From the NCBI GenBank assembly GCA_028697885.1, contig JAQVER010000047.1, forward strand, positions 1-32,472: 32,472 bases of DNA, in the 5' to 3' direction. A model generated the notes under the pieces. That model was given only the letters and a program-made list of their open reading frames with translations, was not told the DNA's origin and searched no databases. Positions 18,016 to 26,268 of this stretch are shown in pieces. How positions within the stretch are numbered: the first letter of the stretch is position 1; each line of letters begins with the position of its first letter. A program made the position numbers and the translations under genes. The DNA is from Desulfocapsaceae bacterium (GTDB lineage: Bacteria > Desulfobacterota > Desulfobulbia > Desulfobulbales > Desulfocapsaceae).

Positions 18016-18064
18016 TTTCTCTCTCCTTCAAGAAAAGCAGTCCGGGGCAGGCCAGTAAAAAGGC

Positions 18065-18104
18065 AAAAAAAATCCCCGGACCAATAGATATTGATCCGGG
18101 GATT
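18065..18104 (-). terminator. Intrinsic terminator of the cobalamin riboswitch
   Basis: On the minus strand a 10-bp stem AATCCCCGGA/TCCGGGGATT (18071-18104) is followed directly by a U8 tract (18065-18072 read in reverse). It sits between the riboswitch aptamer and the receptor start, which points to control by transcription termination. Confidence 0.88.
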
Positions 18105-18165
18105 GCCTTGTTTTATCCACAGATGACACAAGTCTGCCCCTTGTCCACGGAGACATCCTTCTTTA

Positions 18166-18331
18166 TTTCAGACAGGTCTTCTGACTTCCGGATCGTCCTC
18201 CCTGTTGCGCCTTCCCAACCTGAAAAATAAGGTCAGTGGCTTGAATGCAACGGTCGTCCCCGGTCACAGCGGCGGGCCCGTCCCGGATTGTCACCGGGTT
18301 CCCTTTTAAGCTCTCTTATGAGCATCTGAAA
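18166..18331 (-). promoter_or_regulatory. Cobalamin (AdoCbl) riboswitch aptamer
   Basis: Read on the minus strand, the P1 arms TTTCAGA (18325-18331) and TCTGAAA (18166-18172) pair exactly. Between them are the hallmarks of the B12 element: GGGAA followed by GGTGACAATCCGGGACG, GGCCCGCCGCTGT, GCCACTG ... GGGAAGGC, and the B12 box AAGTCAGAAGACCTG. These match the known cobalamin riboswitch blocks in order. It controls the downstream TonB-dependent receptor and perhaps btuF. Confidence 0.95.
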
Positions 18332-18511
18332 TTTTCTCGACAACGATTACTGAAAATCCCGGCACAAGTCAATGATAAAAACATCTCTCGTCAGCGCCCT
18401 CATATTGAGGATTTATATCTCAGAGCAACAACACAATCAGAGCATGATTCGACGCCACTGCCGATGAAGTCATAAAAGGTGCGAATATATAAGATGGACA
18501 CCCTTGGCAAT

Positions 18512-18523
18512 ATAGTGCACTAT
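18512..18523. promoter_or_regulatory. 12-bp palindrome upstream of the PNPOx-like gene
   Basis: ATAGTGCACTAT is a perfect 12-bp palindrome in AT-rich DNA, about 125 bp before the plus-strand gene at 18649 and in the divergent space with the riboswitch leader. It is operator-like, but no cognate regulator is known. The rest of 18332-18648 contains no gene. Confidence 0.35.
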
Positions 18524-18648
18524 TATAAGAACAAATAAGGACACGATTACCGTCGATAGCACAGAAACCATATCGGTTTTAGAGATTGTCAGAGCTGCCT
18601 GCCTGACAATGAGGGCAATCAACAACACTTGCAAGGAGAACGAATACG

Positions 18649-19044
18649 ATGAATCTGGATAGTTATTTCACAGAGATGAAGGGAATCGGCGTCATGGCCA
18701 CCAGTGATGAAACTGGTGTGGTGGACACAGCAATCTATTCCAGGCCCCATGTCCAGGGGAAAGATGAAATCGCCTTTGTCATGCGCGACCGCCTCACCCA
18801 TAAGAACCTGGAGAAGAACAAGCATGCCAACTATCTTTTTCTGGAAGATGGACGTGGGTACAACGGAGTTCGTCTTTTTCTGACCAAGCTGGAGGAGAGT
18901 ACGGATCAGGAGCTGATCACCTCCCTGAGCAGACGTCATCTCAGCCCCGAGGATGACAAGTTGCAAGGTGAAAAATTTCTGGTTCGCTTCAAGGTAAATA
19001 AAGTACTCAGCCTCATTGGCGGCGAAGAAATAATCATTGACTGA
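18649..19044 (+). CDS. Pyridoxamine 5'-phosphate oxidase-like flavin-binding protein
   Basis: 131 residues of the PNPOx-like split-barrel family: an N-terminal helix, then GVMATSDETGVVDTAIYSRP, with LEKNKHANYLFLEDG and the GVRLFLTKLEE strand later on. These small proteins usually bind FMN or a related cofactor; the catalytic role is unknown. AAGGAG stands 10 nt before the ATG. The following dioxygenase-like gene starts 77 bp downstream on the same strand. Confidence 0.85.
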   Translation: MNLDSYFTEMKGIGVMATSDETGVVDTAIYSRPHVQGKDEIAFVMRDRLTHKNLEKNKHANYLFLEDGRGYNGVRLFLTKLEESTDQELITSLSRRHLSPEDDKLQGEKFLVRFKVNKVLSLIGGEEIIID

Positions 19045-19121
19045 AAGGAAGCGTGGGAAATTCTGTCTGGGGGAAAAAGAGCTGAAAGAAGAAATATTCT
19101 TTTAAATATTTGGAGCAGAGC

Positions 19122-19934
19122 ATGGATGAAAATCCGGATGTCCCAGCATCTTCTGTCTTATATATTTTTCATGGAGGAGGCCCCTTACCGTTATTGGGAG
19201 AACCGTCTCACCAGGAGATGGTCGCCGGTCTTCAACATATTGCCACCCTTCTGGCAAAACCTTCAGCCATTATTGTGATCAGCGCCCATTGGGAAGAAGA
19301 GCAGGCAACTGTTACCAGTGGGGCGAATCCTGGACTATTATACGATTACTCCGGGTTTCCACAAGAGTCCTATGAAATTCAATATCCTGCACCGGGTGCA
19401 CCCCGCCTTGCCCGCAAGATCTACAATGTCTTGAACAGGAGCGGGATGAAAGCGAATTTAACTGAAGATAGAGGTTTTGACCATGGCGTCTTTATTCCGC
19501 TGAAAATCATGTATCCCGCTGCGGATATTCCCTGTGTTCAATTATCTCTGCTCAACAGTCTAAATCCCACTGAGCATATCCAGATCGGCAAGGCTCTGGC
19601 CGGGTTACAAGAAGAGAACGTACTTATTTTAGGTTCCGGTTTTTCATTTCACAACCTGAGAGCGTTTTTCTCACCATCGACTGAGGCAATACAGTCGATG
19701 AATAAATCTTTTGAACAATGGTTGATCGAGACTTGTTCCAACCACAATCTCAGTGAGGCCGAGAGGGAACAAAGGCTGATTAACTGGGAAAGCGCCCCCG
19801 CGGCAAGATTTTGTCACCCTAGAGAAGAGCACTTGTTGCCATTGCATGTCTGCTATGGCATTGCCCAGACTCCGGCCAGGCAGGTGTTTTCATTGGAAGT
19901 GACGGGTAAACAAGCAAGCGCATATCTTTGGTAA
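19122..19934 (+). CDS. DODA/LigB-type extradiol ring-opening dioxygenase family protein
   Basis: 270 residues from the ATG at 19122, which has GGAG 6 nt upstream; a TTG at 19110 is less likely. Metal and catalytic residues expected for class III extradiol dioxygenases are present: His17 in FHGGGPLPLLG, His56 in SAHWE, His121 in GFDHGVFIPL and His178 in GFSFHNLR, with a late EEHLLPLHV. The family cleaves catechol-type rings with O2 (for example DODA/YgiD), which is notable in an apparent anaerobe. The in vivo substrate is unknown. Confidence 0.88.
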   Translation: MDENPDVPASSVLYIFHGGGPLPLLGEPSHQEMVAGLQHIATLLAKPSAIIVISAHWEEEQATVTSGANPGLLYDYSGFPQESYEIQYPAPGAPRLARKIYNVLNRSGMKANLTEDRGFDHGVFIPLKIMYPAADIPCVQLSLLNSLNPTEHIQIGKALAGLQEENVLILGSGFSFHNLRAFFSPSTEAIQSMNKSFEQWLIETCSNHNLSEAEREQRLINWESAPAARFCHPREEHLLPLHVCYGIAQTPARQVFSLEVTGKQASAYLW

Positions 19935-20023
19935 AATTCAGCCAGCAACTAAACGTAAGATGAATTAATTGATTCCCCTTTATCAGAACAATGAGTCGCT
20001 ACCGATCATTGGAAGGAAACATC

Positions 20024-20917
20024 ATGAGAGCACTTATCACAGGCGGGACAGGTTTTGTTGGTCAACATCTTGCAAAAAGATTACCTAGGCCGATTATTGC
20101 AGGCCGTAGCGTAGAAAAAACAAAAAACCTCTTTCCCGACAGCGAGGTTCGGAAGTGGGATGGTTCACAGAACGCAGATCCGTCTCTTCTTGATGGAGTG
20201 GATACCATTTACCATTTAGCAGGAGAATCAATTTTTCATGGCCGCTGGGATGCGGCAAAGAAAGAACGGATACGGGCCAGTCGCATTGAGGGCACCCGTC
20301 ACCTTGTAGATTTCATTGCCAAAGCTGAAAACAAGCCGACAACCCTCATCTGTTCTTCTGCCGTCGGCTATTACGGATCACGACAGGACGAAGAACTGAC
20401 TGAGATTTCGGCACCTGGGGATGATTTTCTTGCAAAAGTTTGCCTGGACTGGGAACAAGAGGCCCTGCGAGCAGAAGAGTATGGTGTCCGGGTTGTACTG
20501 ATCCGCACCGGTGTCGTTTTAGGGGATGCCGGAGGGGCGTTGGCCCAAATGCTGCTTCCTTTTAAATGGGGTTTAGGAGGCAGATTAGGAAATGGCAGCC
20601 AGTACATGTCCTGGATCCATATTGATGACCTGACCGCCATCATGCTCTATGCAAGGGAGGAGACAAGTCTACGAGGTCCTGTCAATGCAGTGGCGCCGGC
20701 CCCGGTAACCAACAGTGAATTCACCCAGGCTCTGGCAACATCCCTGCACCGACCAGCTTTTTTGCCTGTACCCGGCTTTGCCCTCAAGATCGTATTAGGT
20801 GAATTTGCTGATGTGTTGCTGGGCTCCCAGCGTGTTATACCGAAAGCCCTGCAACAGGCCAACTATACCTATACTTTTCCACAGCTAGGGGATGCTTTAA
20901 AAAATCTGCTACCATAG
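20024..20917 (+). CDS. TIGR01777-family NAD(P)-dependent epimerase-like protein
   Basis: 297 residues from the ATG at 20024, chosen for the AGGA site and because the family begins with the nucleotide-binding strand (ITGGTGFVG, 6-13). Further signatures are YHLAGESI, the W-x5-K region, SSAVGYYG with the catalytic Tyr, and a C-terminal DUF1731-like segment ending LLGSQRVIPKAL. This is the SDR39U1/YfcH family, whose physiological substrate remains unknown. It may belong to one transcription unit with the two genes before it; the gap to the dioxygenase-like gene is 89 bp. Confidence 0.92.
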   Translation: MRALITGGTGFVGQHLAKRLPRPIIAGRSVEKTKNLFPDSEVRKWDGSQNADPSLLDGVDTIYHLAGESIFHGRWDAAKKERIRASRIEGTRHLVDFIAKAENKPTTLICSSAVGYYGSRQDEELTEISAPGDDFLAKVCLDWEQEALRAEEYGVRVVLIRTGVVLGDAGGALAQMLLPFKWGLGGRLGNGSQYMSWIHIDDLTAIMLYAREETSLRGPVNAVAPAPVTNSEFTQALATSLHRPAFLPVPGFALKIVLGEFADVLLGSQRVIPKALQQANYTYTFPQLGDALKNLLP

Positions 20918-21024
20918 GCAGCATCCCAGATGCGATGCAGAAACAGGTAAATATCATTTTCCCTTAAGCATCTCCAGAAGATTACCCTGTAGTTATCCCT
21001 ACTCTAGCCCTGGAGGATAAGTCC

Positions 21025-21054
21025 TTGCAAAGATTCCATCCACTTTGATATGAT
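21025..21054 (+). promoter_or_regulatory. Candidate sigma-70 promoter for mscL
   Basis: TTGCAA (21025-21030), an 18-bp spacer, then TATGAT (21049-21054), about 145 bp before the mscL start. The stretch 20918-21199 contains no gene and is AT-rich. Confidence 0.35.
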
Positions 21055-21199
21055 TCTTTAACTGTATAAAAGATGAACAAAGAAGACACTGACAATTTCA
21101 CCTTTTAAAACCCCGTAGTCCTACAAAAAACAATGGCCCTGCTGGTTTACTCTGGACAGGCAGGTGATCCTTTTCATCTCAATCCGTGGAGAATCGACG

Positions 21200-21607
21200 A
21201 TGAGTGTACTCAAAGAATTCAAAGAGTTTGCGGTAAAAGGAAACGTCATCGACATGGCGGTTGGTATTATTATCGGGGCAGCCTTTGGCAAAGTCGTCTC
21301 TTCCATGGTGAGCGATATTATCATGCCGCCGATTGGTCTGCTCATTGGCGGTATAGATTTCAGCAAACTCGCCATCACCCTGCAGGCAGCCTCTGGAGGC
21401 ACTGAAGCGGTCGTTATCTCCTACGGCAAGTTTGTGCAGACAGCCGTTGATTTTACCATCATCGCCTTTGCCATCTTTATGATGATCAAAGGCATAAATG
21501 CCTTGAAACGTAAGGAAGAAGCCAAAGTAGAACCTCCGAAAGAACCAGCTCCGACCAAGGAAGAGTTGCTGCTTACCGAGATCCGCGACCTGCTGAAGAC
21601 AAAATAA
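21200..21607 (+). CDS. mscL: Large-conductance mechanosensitive channel
   Basis: 135 residues from the ATG at 21200 (GGAG upstream); the in-frame extension to 21164 is not part of the family. The amphipathic N-terminal helix [18 protein letters not shown] leads into pore helix TM1 ([16 protein letters not shown]), a short periplasmic loop, TM2 (about 75-98) and a charged C-terminal helix ending in [12 protein letters not shown]. All are canonical for MscL, the inner-membrane valve that opens in hypo-osmotic shock. Confidence 0.97.
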   Translation: MSVLKEFKEFAVKGNVIDMAVGIIIGAAFGKVVSSMVSDIIMPPIGLLIGGIDFSKLAITLQAASGGTEAVVISYGKFVQTAVDFTIIAFAIFMMIKGINALKRKEEAKVEPPKEPAPTKEELLLTEIRDLLKTK

Positions 21608-21678
21608 GTTTCAGGACCTGAAATATCTGGCTCCAATGCGCTGCATAGAAATCAAACAATGACAGATAAAAACAGATA

Positions 21679-22476
21679 ATGGCAGCAGACATCTTTGACA
21701 GCCACAAGGAGCCGGATGAAGTTTTCCTGCCTCTCAGCAGTGAACGCTACTGTCAGTTTTACGACATGGAGATGACAGATTTCCATGCTGATCTACCATT
21801 TTATCTGGAGAGGATAAAGGGTCCAGACACCGTTCTCGAGCTTGGCTGCGGAACCGGCCGCCTGTGCCGGCAACTGGCGGCAAGCGGGGCTGATATCACC
21901 GCCATCGACCTCTCCCTTTCCATGTTGCACCTGGCCAAACTCAAGGCGGCAGCAACAAACATCTCCTATGTATGCATGGATATGACCGAACTGGCTCTAT
22001 CCCGGAAATTCGACACCGTGATCATTCCTTATCATACCCTGAATCTCCTGGTAACGGCAGATAAGATAATAAAATGCCTGAAGCAGATCAGAACTGTTCT
22101 TAAAAAAGATGGGAGACTGCTTCTTCAGCTCTTTATCCCTGACCAGACGATCATGGACCTGGGCACCAAAAAGCTCTTTCAATTCCAGATCCTTGAGCAA
22201 GCGGGAGGCGGTAAGATCATCAAAGAGACCCGCCGCAGCTACACACGTGAACAACTCACTCTCGAAGAGCGCTATCGAGTCCGCCCCCTGCAAGCGGGAG
22301 CAACCAATGAGGATCTGAGCCACACTCTGTACCTTGCAGCTTTTCCGGAGGAAAAATGGCAGGCACTTCTGCGCGATTCAGGATTCACCATCCACCAGCA
22401 GTTCAGCGGCTACAAGTTTGCTCCCTTCAAGCCTGGAAACAGCAGCTGTCTGTTTATCGAGGCAAACCGATTCTGA
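21679..22476 (+). CDS. Class I SAM-dependent methyltransferase
   Basis: 265 residues. Motif I is VLELGCGTG (52-60), followed by ITAIDLSLSML and VCMDMTEL, then a DTVIIPYHTLNLL strand and KKDGRLLLQLF. The C-terminal half (about 165-265) has a beta-rich region typical of small-molecule methyltransferases. The substrate is unknown. The ATG at 21679 lacks a good ribosome site, but the frame has no better start. It is 71 bp after mscL. Confidence 0.87.
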   Translation: MAADIFDSHKEPDEVFLPLSSERYCQFYDMEMTDFHADLPFYLERIKGPDTVLELGCGTGRLCRQLAASGADITAIDLSLSMLHLAKLKAAATNISYVCMDMTELALSRKFDTVIIPYHTLNLLVTADKIIKCLKQIRTVLKKDGRLLLQLFIPDQTIMDLGTKKLFQFQILEQAGGGKIIKETRRSYTREQLTLEERYRVRPLQAGATNEDLSHTLYLAAFPEEKWQALLRDSGFTIHQQFSGYKFAPFKPGNSSCLFIEANRF

Positions 22477-22606
22477 AACGCTCTGAGTTGCGGCTCAATT
22501 GATTCAACATGGACATCTGTCCCCCAGCTTGTTATTGTATAAAAAATAGAGTTTGTATTTGAAGCCCCACTCTCTTTTCGTCAACTCACATTTTCTCTGG
22601 CTGACT

Positions 22607-25321
22607 ATGACTCTTCTTGCTCGAGCAATCTGCCTCTTTCTACTCCTCCTTTTCCCCTCATATCTGCTAGCTGCCACCCCCAAAACCATATCCATAGGCG
22701 TTCTTGCCAAAAGCGGAGAGGATATTGCCGTACATAAATGGACTGCAACGGCTGACTATCTCTCCGCCACTCTCCCTGATTACCATTTCACGATTGTTCC
22801 TCTGGGATTTAAAGAAATTCATGAGACAGTAAAACAGGGCAAAGTCGATTTCGTACTGACCAATCCAGCCTTTTATGTGGAGCTGGAAAAGCTCTACGGA
22901 GTCAGCCGCCTGGCCACCCTGATCAACCAGAATCTCCTTGGGCAACAGACCACCACCTTTGGCGGTGTGATCTTCACCAAGGCTGACCGCCAGGATATCA
23001 ACACCTTCACGGATCTCAAAGGAAAGTCCTTCATGGCCGTAGACCCGCTTTCCTTCGGTGGTTGGATTGTCGCCTGGCGGGAGTTTTTTCTGCAGGGCAT
23101 CGAACCGCTCACCGACTTTTCTTCTCTGCGCTACGCCGGCACCCATGAGGATGTTGTCCAGGCTGTCCTGAGCGGGGCCGTTGATGCCGGGACAGTACGC
23201 ACCGACACCCTTGAACACATGGCTGAAGACGGGACCATTCATCTGGAACAGCTAAAGATTTTAAATAAACAGCAAGAAAACGATTTTCCCTTTCTTCTCA
23301 GTACTGCGCTCTACCCCGAATGGCCCATTGCGGCAATCAAATCAACACCAAACAGGCTTTCCCGTCTCGTTGCCGGAGCCCTGATGACCATGGAAATCAA
23401 TGATCCTGCAGCCTTGGCCAGTCATTCGGCAGGATGGACCATCCCCCTGAATTATCAACCTGTGCATGACTGCCTTTTTGATCTGAAGATCGGCCCCTAC
23501 AAAGATTATGGAAAGTTCTCCCTTACTGATGTGTTCTCCCGCTACTGGCGGCAATTCACTCTCTTGGGCCTGGCTGTGCTTCTGGTTCTGGCCACCGCCT
23601 GGTACGTCCTGCTTCTGAACCGAATCCTGCAAAAGAAAAAACTGGAAGTGGAAAGACTGAACGTCACTCTTGAAAGCAAGGTCGCACAACGGACAGAAAA
23701 AATTAATACCCTTCTCGATCAACAGATCTATCTCAAAGGCATCCTGCAAACCGTAGCCGATATCAATAAATTACTGATTACCTCTCCCGACCTGACAATC
23801 CTGCTCAAAAAATCCTGTGAGCTCTTTGTCCAGCATGGACACTATGGGTTCTCCTGGATTGGCCTGCTTGATGAAGAAAAAATTCATACAATATACAGCT
23901 CAGATGATTTCGAAAAATATCTGGCCCCTCCCCCGTATGCGGTCAATGACCCAGGTCTCCCTTTTTATCAAAGCCCGACGGCCCGATGTATCCACGAAGA
24001 CCACACCGTCATCAGCGACCGGAACCATGCCAAGGACCTTACCCCCTGGCGGAACCATGCCGAGATAAAGGGCTTTCAGGCAGCCATCGCTCTGCCTTTA
24101 CGGGCCAGACAATCAGCCAAACCTCTGGGTACACTGACAATCTATACCTGGCTGCGAGAAGGTTTTGAACAGGAAGAAGTTGCCATGTTGGAAGAACTTG
24201 CAGGGGATCTCGGTTTTGCGATCAGTTCCTTTCGCCACCGGGAGGAAGTTGCCAGGTTGACATTTGAACGAACGGTCAATTATCAAGAGACAATCTTCAC
24301 CTTTGTCAACATGATTGAGCAACGGGATACCTACACCGCCGGCCATACTGAGCGTGTGGCTGGATATTGTCAAAAAATAGCCAAGGCCATGGGCATTGCC
24401 GAGGACGAGATAGAAAAACTGCACAAAGCGGCCATTCTCCATGATATCGGCAAGATAGCGACACCGGATTCCGTCCTTCTCAAACCAGGAAAACTCAACA
24501 GCCTGGATTATGAACTGATCAAACTCCACGCCACCGCCGGCTATGAAATGCTTTCTAATATCGATATGTACAAAGATCTGGCCGAAATCATCCGCCACCA
24601 TCATGAACGCCATGATGGTAAAGGCTATCCCGGCGGACTGCACGGCAACGAAATCCCCTTTCTCTCCCGCATCCTCACCGTGGCGGATGCCTTCGACGCC
24701 ATGACCACTAACCGTATCTACAAACCACGAAAACAGGTCAAGGAGGCCCTGACTGAACTGGCATCTCTCAGCGGCAGCCAATTTAACCCTGAGGTGGTCG
24801 CCGTTGCCATTCAGGCCCTGCAAGGAACAACACCCCCGGTGTCTGTCACCCAGAGCCCAACCTCGGATATTGAGAAAAAAAGATTTTCCTATTTTTTCAA
24901 TGACAGACTGACCGGCCTCTTTAACGAAGACTACCTGAAAATTTTCCTGCAGAACAACCAGACTATCCACGAATACACCTGCCTGCATATTCTCCATCTC
25001 ACCAACGTTATCGAATACAATAAACGTGAGGGCTGGGAACAGGGAAATCATATTTTGCAAGCTTTCGCTGCTGAGCTGCAGGCACACTATCCTCATGCCC
25101 TGCTCTTCAGGGCCTACGGTAACGATTTCGCCATTCTCACCCGCAAACATTTTGAGCTGGCAGCAGACACCTTTGGCTCTTTCACCAGTATAGCGGGCTC
25201 CGAGATCACCGTTGAGCCAGAACATATCGACTTACAGAAAAACCAGACATACCTCCTTGATAAACTTGAAAAAATGGTAATTTCATGCCCCATCACAGAA
25301 AAGGTGGGGCCAGCTGAATAG
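22607..25321 (+). CDS. PhnD-like sensor, GAF and HD-GYP protein with degenerate GGDEF domain
   Basis: 904 residues from the ATG at 22607, which begins a clear signal peptide (to about 24); a TTG at 22553 is rejected. Domains in order: a periplasmic phosphonate/phosphite-binding-like (PhnD) domain (about 25-300), a membrane helix (about 316-337), a coiled coil, a GAF domain (about 370-550), and an HD-GYP phosphodiesterase with HDIGK (His612) and HHERHDGKGYP (GYP at 673-675). A C-terminal GGDEF-like domain is degenerate, with YGNDF (837-841) where GGDEF should be. The expected activity is c-di-GMP hydrolysis set by an external ligand. Synthesis by the last domain is unlikely. Confidence 0.9.
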   Translation: MTLLARAICLFLLLLFPSYLLAATPKTISIGVLAKSGEDIAVHKWTATADYLSATLPDYHFTIVPLGFKEIHETVKQGKVDFVLTNPAFYVELEKLYGVSRLATLINQNLLGQQTTTFGGVIFTKADRQDINTFTDLKGKSFMAVDPLSFGGWIVAWREFFLQGIEPLTDFSSLRYAGTHEDVVQAVLSGAVDAGTVRTDTLEHMAEDGTIHLEQLKILNKQQENDFPFLLSTALYPEWPIAAIKSTPNRLSRLVAGALMTMEINDPAALASHSAGWTIPLNYQPVHDCLFDLKIGPYKDYGKFSLTDVFSRYWRQFTLLGLAVLLVLATAWYVLLLNRILQKKKLEVERLNVTLESKVAQRTEKINTLLDQQIYLKGILQTVADINKLLITSPDLTILLKKSCELFVQHGHYGFSWIGLLDEEKIHTIYSSDDFEKYLAPPPYAVNDPGLPFYQSPTARCIHEDHTVISDRNHAKDLTPWRNHAEIKGFQAAIALPLRARQSAKPLGTLTIYTWLREGFEQEEVAMLEELAGDLGFAISSFRHREEVARLTFERTVNYQETIFTFVNMIEQRDTYTAGHTERVAGYCQKIAKAMGIAEDEIEKLHKAAILHDIGKIATPDSVLLKPGKLNSLDYELIKLHATAGYEMLSNIDMYKDLAEIIRHHHERHDGKGYPGGLHGNEIPFLSRILTVADAFDAMTTNRIYKPRKQVKEALTELASLSGSQFNPEVVAVAIQALQGTTPPVSVTQSPTSDIEKKRFSYFFNDRLTGLFNEDYLKIFLQNNQTIHEYTCLHILHLTNVIEYNKREGWEQGNHILQAFAAELQAHYPHALLFRAYGNDFAILTRKHFELAADTFGSFTSIAGSEITVEPEHIDLQKNQTYLLDKLEKMVISCPITEKVGPAE

Positions 25322-25338
25322 TCAAGCGGAACAGCGAG

Positions 25339-25872
25339 CTATCCCTTCTGACCATATTTCTCAAAACTCACTTTTGCATCCAGCAGAGACGAGCGGGGAT
25401 GGCCGGGCAATTGTTCCGCCGGATAGCCGATAGCAATGATAGACTCAACCACCATTCCTTCTTTCAGCCCGAGGATGCCAGCCACATATTCCTGAGCCGT
25501 CTGCCGGGCATCATGTTCCCGCAACCGTATCTGGACCCAGCAGCTGCCAAGACCAAGATCCGCGGCCGTAAGATGCAGAAGGATGGAAGCAATGGAGCAA
25601 TCTTCCACCCACACATCACACTTTGCAGGATCGGCGCAGACAACAATGGCCAGCGGCGCATTTTTGAGAAAGGATGCGCCGTGCGGTTTCGCCTGAGCAA
25701 GTTGCTCGAGGGTCTCTTTCTCCGTAACCACTACAAACTCCCAGGGGTTCAAGGAGCGCGACGAAGGCGCACGCAACATGGCCTCCAGCAGGAGATCTCT
25801 CTTCTCTTTTTCCACTGGCCGGTCTTGAAATCGACGAATACTTCTTCTGACTCGTAAAAGGTCAATAAACAT
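25339..25872 (-). CDS. Nitroreductase-family flavoprotein
   Basis: 177 residues with the family N-terminus VRRSIRRF (FMN phosphate contact), APSSRSLNPWEFVVV, an ED-containing dimer helix (DCSIASILLHLTAADLGLGSCW) and the late IIAIGYPAE strand. These fit an FMN-dependent NAD(P)H oxidoreductase of the nitroreductase superfamily; the substrate is unknown. AGGAGGGG precedes the ATG at 25872. It converges on the HD-GYP gene with a gap of only 17 bp. Confidence 0.92.
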   Translation of the reverse strand: MFIDLLRVRRSIRRFQDRPVEKEKRDLLLEAMLRAPSSRSLNPWEFVVVTEKETLEQLAQAKPHGASFLKNAPLAIVVCADPAKCDVWVEDCSIASILLHLTAADLGLGSCWVQIRLREHDARQTAQEYVAGILGLKEGMVVESIIAIGYPAEQLPGHPRSSLLDAKVSFEKYGQKG

Positions 25873-25974
25873 TTTCCCCTCCTGTTTTAGCTTTCACCCC
25901 TCTATATTTTCCACCTACCGCAGCAGAATATTAAAGGTGCAACCATCTAACTATTTTCTTTTCCTATGAAAAAT

Positions 25975-26063
25975 CGCCCTCTGTGTCAAGGGCTAAAGCA
26001 TACCCCCACAAGGGGACTCACGGCAGTCGCAGTATGGGCGGAAAAACCTTCAGCAGCTTGCTT
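25975..26063. other. Possible structured RNA or regulatory region (uncertain)
   Basis: This lies in the 396-bp space between divergent nitroreductase and hybrid kinase genes. On the plus strand GCCCT (25976-25980) can pair either with AGGGC (25989-25993) or with the GGGCG at 26036-26040. Inside are CATACCCCC-ACAA-GGGG ... GTATG, GACT/AGTC and a TTCAGCA/TGCTGAA hairpin. No known riboswitch consensus was recognised. On the minus strand a TTGACA -35-like box near 25983-25988 could serve the nitroreductase gene. A 105-codon plus-strand frame here looks non-coding. Confidence 0.3.
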
Positions 26064-26268
26064 GCTGAATCCGATTCATTTTTCTTTTTCATACTGTCCC
26101 GCTTGGAGCTTAAGGTTCATAACTGCCAAGTCAAACATGACTTAAAGCAAAATAATGTTCCTCAAACCGGGAGTAAATATGATATCATATTTTCGTCATC
26201 AATAGAGTTCGACTGTTCTAGCGCAGCACCGGTACAAAATAAGGCGCACACTTCCATGATGGACAACC

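Noticed and set aside
21609-21623. TTTCAGG-A-CCTGAAA palindrome just after mscL
   Set aside because: Too small a loop for a terminator and no U-run; it may be chance.
24113-25225. 370-codon minus-strand frame opposite the HD-GYP gene
   Set aside because: Antisense of clear HD-GYP and GGDEF-like coding sequence, with no domain of its own.
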